Source: Bradyrhizobium sp. Ash2021
GTDB lineage: Bacteria; Pseudomonadota; Alphaproteobacteria; Rhizobiales; Xanthobacteraceae
NCBI RefSeq assembly: GCF_031202265.1
Contig: NZ_CP100604.1
Location: 3,144,501 to 3,208,500, forward strand
DNA length: 64,000 nt
Direction: 5' to 3'
Positions 61,773-64,000 of this stretch are shown here, in pieces. A program made the position numbers and the translations under genes. A model generated the notes under the pieces. The model made no database searches. It saw only the letters and a list, made by a program, of their open reading frames with translations, and was not told the origin of the DNA. Position 1 is the stretch's first letter. Every line of letters begins with the position of its first letter.

Positions 61773-61814
61773 ACTAAATCCATGATTTGTTTTTCTACCC
61801 GCCAAGGAATCCCC

Positions 61815-62897
61815 ATGTCCGCGAATAACGCCCTCCACATCGCCGTGCTCGGCGGCGATGGCATCGGCCCCGAAGTGATGGCGCCGGCGCTCGAAGTGTT
61901 GCGCAAGATCGAGGCGACCACCGATCTGAAATTCCGCTTCACCGATGCGCCGGCCGGCGCCAACAATTATCGCGAGACCGGCAAGTCGATGCCCGAGAGC
62001 ACCGTGCGGCTGTGCCACGAGGCGGATGCGATCCTGCTCGGCGCCTGCGGCCTGCCGTCGGTGCGCTACCCCGATAACACCGAGATCATGCCGCAGGTCG
62101 AGCTGCGCTTTCATTTCGATCTCTATGCCGGCGTGCGCCCGGCGCGGCTGATTCCGGGCGTGCCGAGCCCGATCGTCGGCGCCGACCAGCGCGGCATCGA
62201 TCTCGTCGTTATTAGGGAATCCACCGAAGGCCTGTTCGCTTCGATGGGCAAGGGCGTCGTCACCGGCACCGAGGCGCGCGAGACGCTGGTGATCACGCGA
62301 AAGACTTCGGAGCGGCTGTTCGAATTCTCGTTTCGCCTCGCCGAACGCCGCAAGGCGCGGGGCCGCGCCAATGGCGGGCTGACCTGCGTCGACAAGGCCA
62401 ATGTGTTCAAGGCGTTTGCGTTCTTCCGCGAGATGTTCGATGACGCCGCCAAACGCCACCCCGACGTCAAGGCCGACCGGCTCTATGTCGACGCCTGCGC
62501 GGCGCTCCTGGTCAAGCGTCCCTGGGATTTCGACGTGATGGTGATGGAGAACATGTTCGGCGACATCCTCTCCGACATGACCGCCGGCCTGATCGGCGGC
62601 ATGGGCATGGCGCCCTCGGCCGACATCGGCGACCGCCACGCCGTGTTCCAGCCCTGCCACGGCACCGCGCCCGATATTATGGGGCAGGGCAAGGCCAATC
62701 CCACCGGAATGATCCTCTCCGCCGCCATGATGCTGGACTGGCTCGCCGACAAGCACGGCCTCGAGGCCGCCGCCGAAGCCGGCGAACGAATCGAGCGCGC
62801 GGTCGACAAGGTTTACGCGGATGGTATCAAGCCGATGGAGTTCGGCGGCAGCAACGGCACCGCGGATATCGCGAAAGCGCTGCTGGCGGCGCTGTAG
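61815..62897 (+). CDS. Tartrate dehydrogenase/decarboxylase or isopropylmalate dehydrogenase-like protein
   Basis: Beta-decarboxylating dehydrogenase of 360 aa. VLGGDGIGPEVMAPALEVL is the NAD-site opening, VRPARLIPGVPSPI and RESTEGLFASMGKG form the substrate loop, and MENMFGDILSDMTAGLIGGMGMAPSADIG is the family signature with the metal-binding Asp residues. The family covers LeuB, tartrate and homoisocitrate dehydrogenases. RESTEGLF with the upstream operon favours a tartrate or hydroxyacid substrate over leucine synthesis. ATG 61815 follows AAGGAA; the longer frame to 61743 runs through a repeat. Confidence 0.85.
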   Translation: MSANNALHIAVLGGDGIGPEVMAPALEVLRKIEATTDLKFRFTDAPAGANNYRETGKSMPESTVRLCHEADAILLGACGLPSVRYPDNTEIMPQVELRFHFDLYAGVRPARLIPGVPSPIVGADQRGIDLVVIRESTEGLFASMGKGVVTGTEARETLVITRKTSERLFEFSFRLAERRKARGRANGGLTCVDKANVFKAFAFFREMFDDAAKRHPDVKADRLYVDACAALLVKRPWDFDVMVMENMFGDILSDMTAGLIGGMGMAPSADIGDRHAVFQPCHGTAPDIMGQGKANPTGMILSAAMMLDWLADKHGLEAAAEAGERIERAVDKVYADGIKPMEFGGSNGTADIAKALLAAL

Positions 62898-62928
62898 GCG
62901 AGGCGAATGGCGGCAGTCGCGCAACATC

Positions 62929-63007
62929 GTCATTGCGAGCGAAGCGAAGCAATCCATTCTTTCTTGGCGTGGTGACATGGATTGCTTCGCTTCGCTCGCA
63001 ATGACGG
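62929..63007. repeat. Palindromic 'CGTCATTGCGAG' repeat, copy 5
   Basis: CGTCATTGCGAGCGAAGCGAAGCAATCCATTC and its near reverse complement flank about 20 bases. It lies between two converging genes and could terminate both. Confidence 0.85.
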
Positions 63008-63081
63008 ATGTGGGTGTGTTGGCATCGCACTTCCAAACGTAACCTGGCGATGGGCGATTGCCCGACGGGGCGTTTCGGCCG

Positions 63082-63421
63082 TCACCGAGGCCGCCGCCAA
63101 CCAGGCGGCTCGTCGCCGATGGGAGTAGATGGCTGCAACCGCTCCAGCAGCCGTCTCAAGGCGCTGATTGTCGCGCCGACCCAATAGACGACGACGAGAG
63201 AAGCCGGATAGAAAAAAGAACACGGTGTTGATCCAGGAGTCTGGCCTGACCTTCTGAATGAGACCCAGCCAGCAGAATGGCAAAAGGGCCGGCAGATAAG
63301 CCAAGCCGTTGAAATACAGCCGACCCTTGAAATCGGTGACCGAGTAACCAAGCGCGATCAGCGCAAAGCAATATACCGTGTAAACGGCGCAGAGCTTCAG
63401 CGCGCCTTTATTCAGTTTCAT
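63082..63421 (-). pseudogene. Small membrane protein gene with a frameshift in an A6 run
   Basis: ATG 63421 follows GGGAGG by 6 bases. The first 70 codons read MKLNKGALKLCAVYTVYCF...WINTVFFF, then the frame runs into unrelated Arg-rich sequence. Removing one base from the A6 run at 63212-63217 joins it to ...YPASLVVVYWVGATISALRR...DEPPGWRRPR with a TGA at 63082, giving a plausible 112-residue protein with three membrane helices. This is either a true 1-base insertion or a sequencing error. The family is not recognised. Confidence 0.7.
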
Positions 63422-63547
63422 GTTTGCCTCCCGGTTGTGTGAGGAAGACCAGCCCCGTCTGCGGACTCGTCGCTGCTTGAAAGCAACGGGATCAGAACAG
63501 CACCGATCCGCCACCAAATCGATGGCACGTTAGTGCTATGCGCCCGA

Positions 63548-64000
63548 CTACTTCAGCAGGGCGATGAGCTGGCTGCGCTTGGTGACGCCGAGCCGCTCGT
63601 GGATGGCGCGGAAATGATTTCCGACGGTGTTGTCGGAAATCGAGAGGCGCCGAGCAATTTCCTTGTCGGACAATCCCGTCAAGACGAGGTCGACCAATTC
63701 CCGTTGCCTATCCGTCAAGACGGTTAAATCGATCGCCGGTTTCGCGGCCTGTTTTGTCAGCAGGAACAGTGTGTGCAGTACCGGCGCGATCAGGTCGAGC
63801 GCAGCCAGCGTTCGCTTCGGCCGGGTTTCCGGCACGCCAGAAAAGCTCAGATAGGTCCCGGCATTGACGAAGGGATCGATGACGCCGTGGGCGGCGACGA
63901 CGCCGAGCGAAAACCGGTCGATCTCTTCGAGTTCGCGTTTTGTGGCGACAATCGGCACACCGGATTCGTCCAGCGCACCTGACTTGTCCAGGATGAACGC
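63548..64000 (-). CDS. LuxR-type HTH regulator (N-terminal part beyond window edge)
   Basis: The C-terminal HTH LTDRQRELVDLVLTGLSDKEIARRLSISDNTVGNHFRAIHERLGVTKRSQLIALL is a complete LuxR/FixJ-type domain. The preceding part (RFSLGVVAAHGVIDPFVNAG...) is a helical region that could be a PAS-, GAF- or autoinducer-like domain, but it is cut. The frame stays open to base 64000, so the GTG at 63958 is probably internal. The gene lies 126 bases upstream of the frameshifted membrane protein gene on the same strand. Confidence 0.82.
   Translation of the reverse strand, partial: AFILDKSGALDESGVPIVATKRELEEIDRFSLGVVAAHGVIDPFVNAGTYLSFSGVPETRPKRTLAALDLIAPVLHTLFLLTKQAAKPAIDLTVLTDRQRELVDLVLTGLSDKEIARRLSISDNTVGNHFRAIHERLGVTKRSQLIALLK

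Noticed and set aside
61743..61814. A longer N-terminus for the tartrate/isopropylmalate-type dehydrogenase starting at ATG 61743.
   Set aside because: The extra codons lie in a dispersed repeat; the ATG at 61815 has a proper ribosome site and gives the family N-terminus.
63548..63958. A complete 136-aa LuxR protein starting at GTG 63958.
   Set aside because: The frame stays open to the window edge with normal codon use, so the GTG is more likely internal and the gene is cut.

Overview
The window is GC-rich alphaproteobacterial DNA. Gene content and repeats point to Bradyrhizobium or a close relative in the Nitrobacteraceae: many ABC, TRAP and Bug uptake systems, twin-arginine (Tat) signals on binding proteins, short operons with 4-base start/stop overlaps, and many copies of palindromic intergenic repeats that read as inverted 'CGTCATTGCGAG...' and 'CGTCATTCCGG...' units. 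The genus is inferred from general appearance, not from a database comparison. No tRNA, rRNA, CRISPR array, integrase or transposase was seen.

Layout. 1-5577 (minus strand): soxX (cut by the left edge), a SoxF/FccB-type flavoprotein, a two-subunit molybdenum hydroxylase and an orphan TRAP binding protein. 5630-7027: DHA2-type drug exporter. 7028-8545: repeat-rich spacer with one small membrane protein. 8546-16284 (minus): a catabolic locus with an amidohydrolase, two hydroxyacid dehydrogenases and a complete branched-chain-type ABC importer (LivKHMGF). 16495-20447 (plus): iron(III)/phosphonate-type ABC importer. 20535-22294: a gene-end scar, an atypical SDR and trans-aconitate methyltransferase. 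22498-25626 (plus): TRAP DctP and fused DctQM. 25654-32141: a TetR-controlled divergon with a NitT/Tau-type ABC importer and three enzymes (DHDPS-like lyase, GNAT, NAD-dependent epimerase/dehydrogenase). 32286-37630: Bug binding protein, IclR regulator, acyl-CoA dehydrogenase and alkylsulfatase. 37766-43283: a second full Liv operon with a divergent GntR/FCD regulator. 43295-53628: carbon-storage and stress island (glycosyltransferase, ABC exporter, amylo-1,6-glucosidase, PRC-barrel protein, MFS transporter, patatin, glycogen synthase) that carries a recombination scar. 53812-62897 (plus): class III CoA-transferase, complete oligopeptide-type ABC importer, zinc alcohol dehydrogenase and a tartrate/isopropylmalate-type dehydrogenase. 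63082-64000 (minus): a frameshifted small membrane-protein gene and a LuxR-type regulator cut by the right edge.

How the parts work together. Most of the window is a set of uptake-plus-catabolism modules, each pairing a periplasmic binding protein and transporter with one to three enzymes and often a local regulator. Three regulatory signals can be read directly. A TCAACCATCTGGTTGA palindrome with a second partial copy brackets the TetR gene. An ATTGTTTACAAT palindrome lies between livK and gntR. A symmetric GGAAC-N17-GTTCC element, which fits the EcfG general-stress promoter consensus in both directions, lies between the glycosyltransferase and ABC-exporter genes. The last suggests that part of the storage island is a general-stress regulon. 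The most unusual structural features are a 3' glgA fragment fused to a 3' SDR (bdhA-like) fragment, which looks like the junction of an ancient tandem duplication, and a 52-bp scar of an ABC ATPase gene end.
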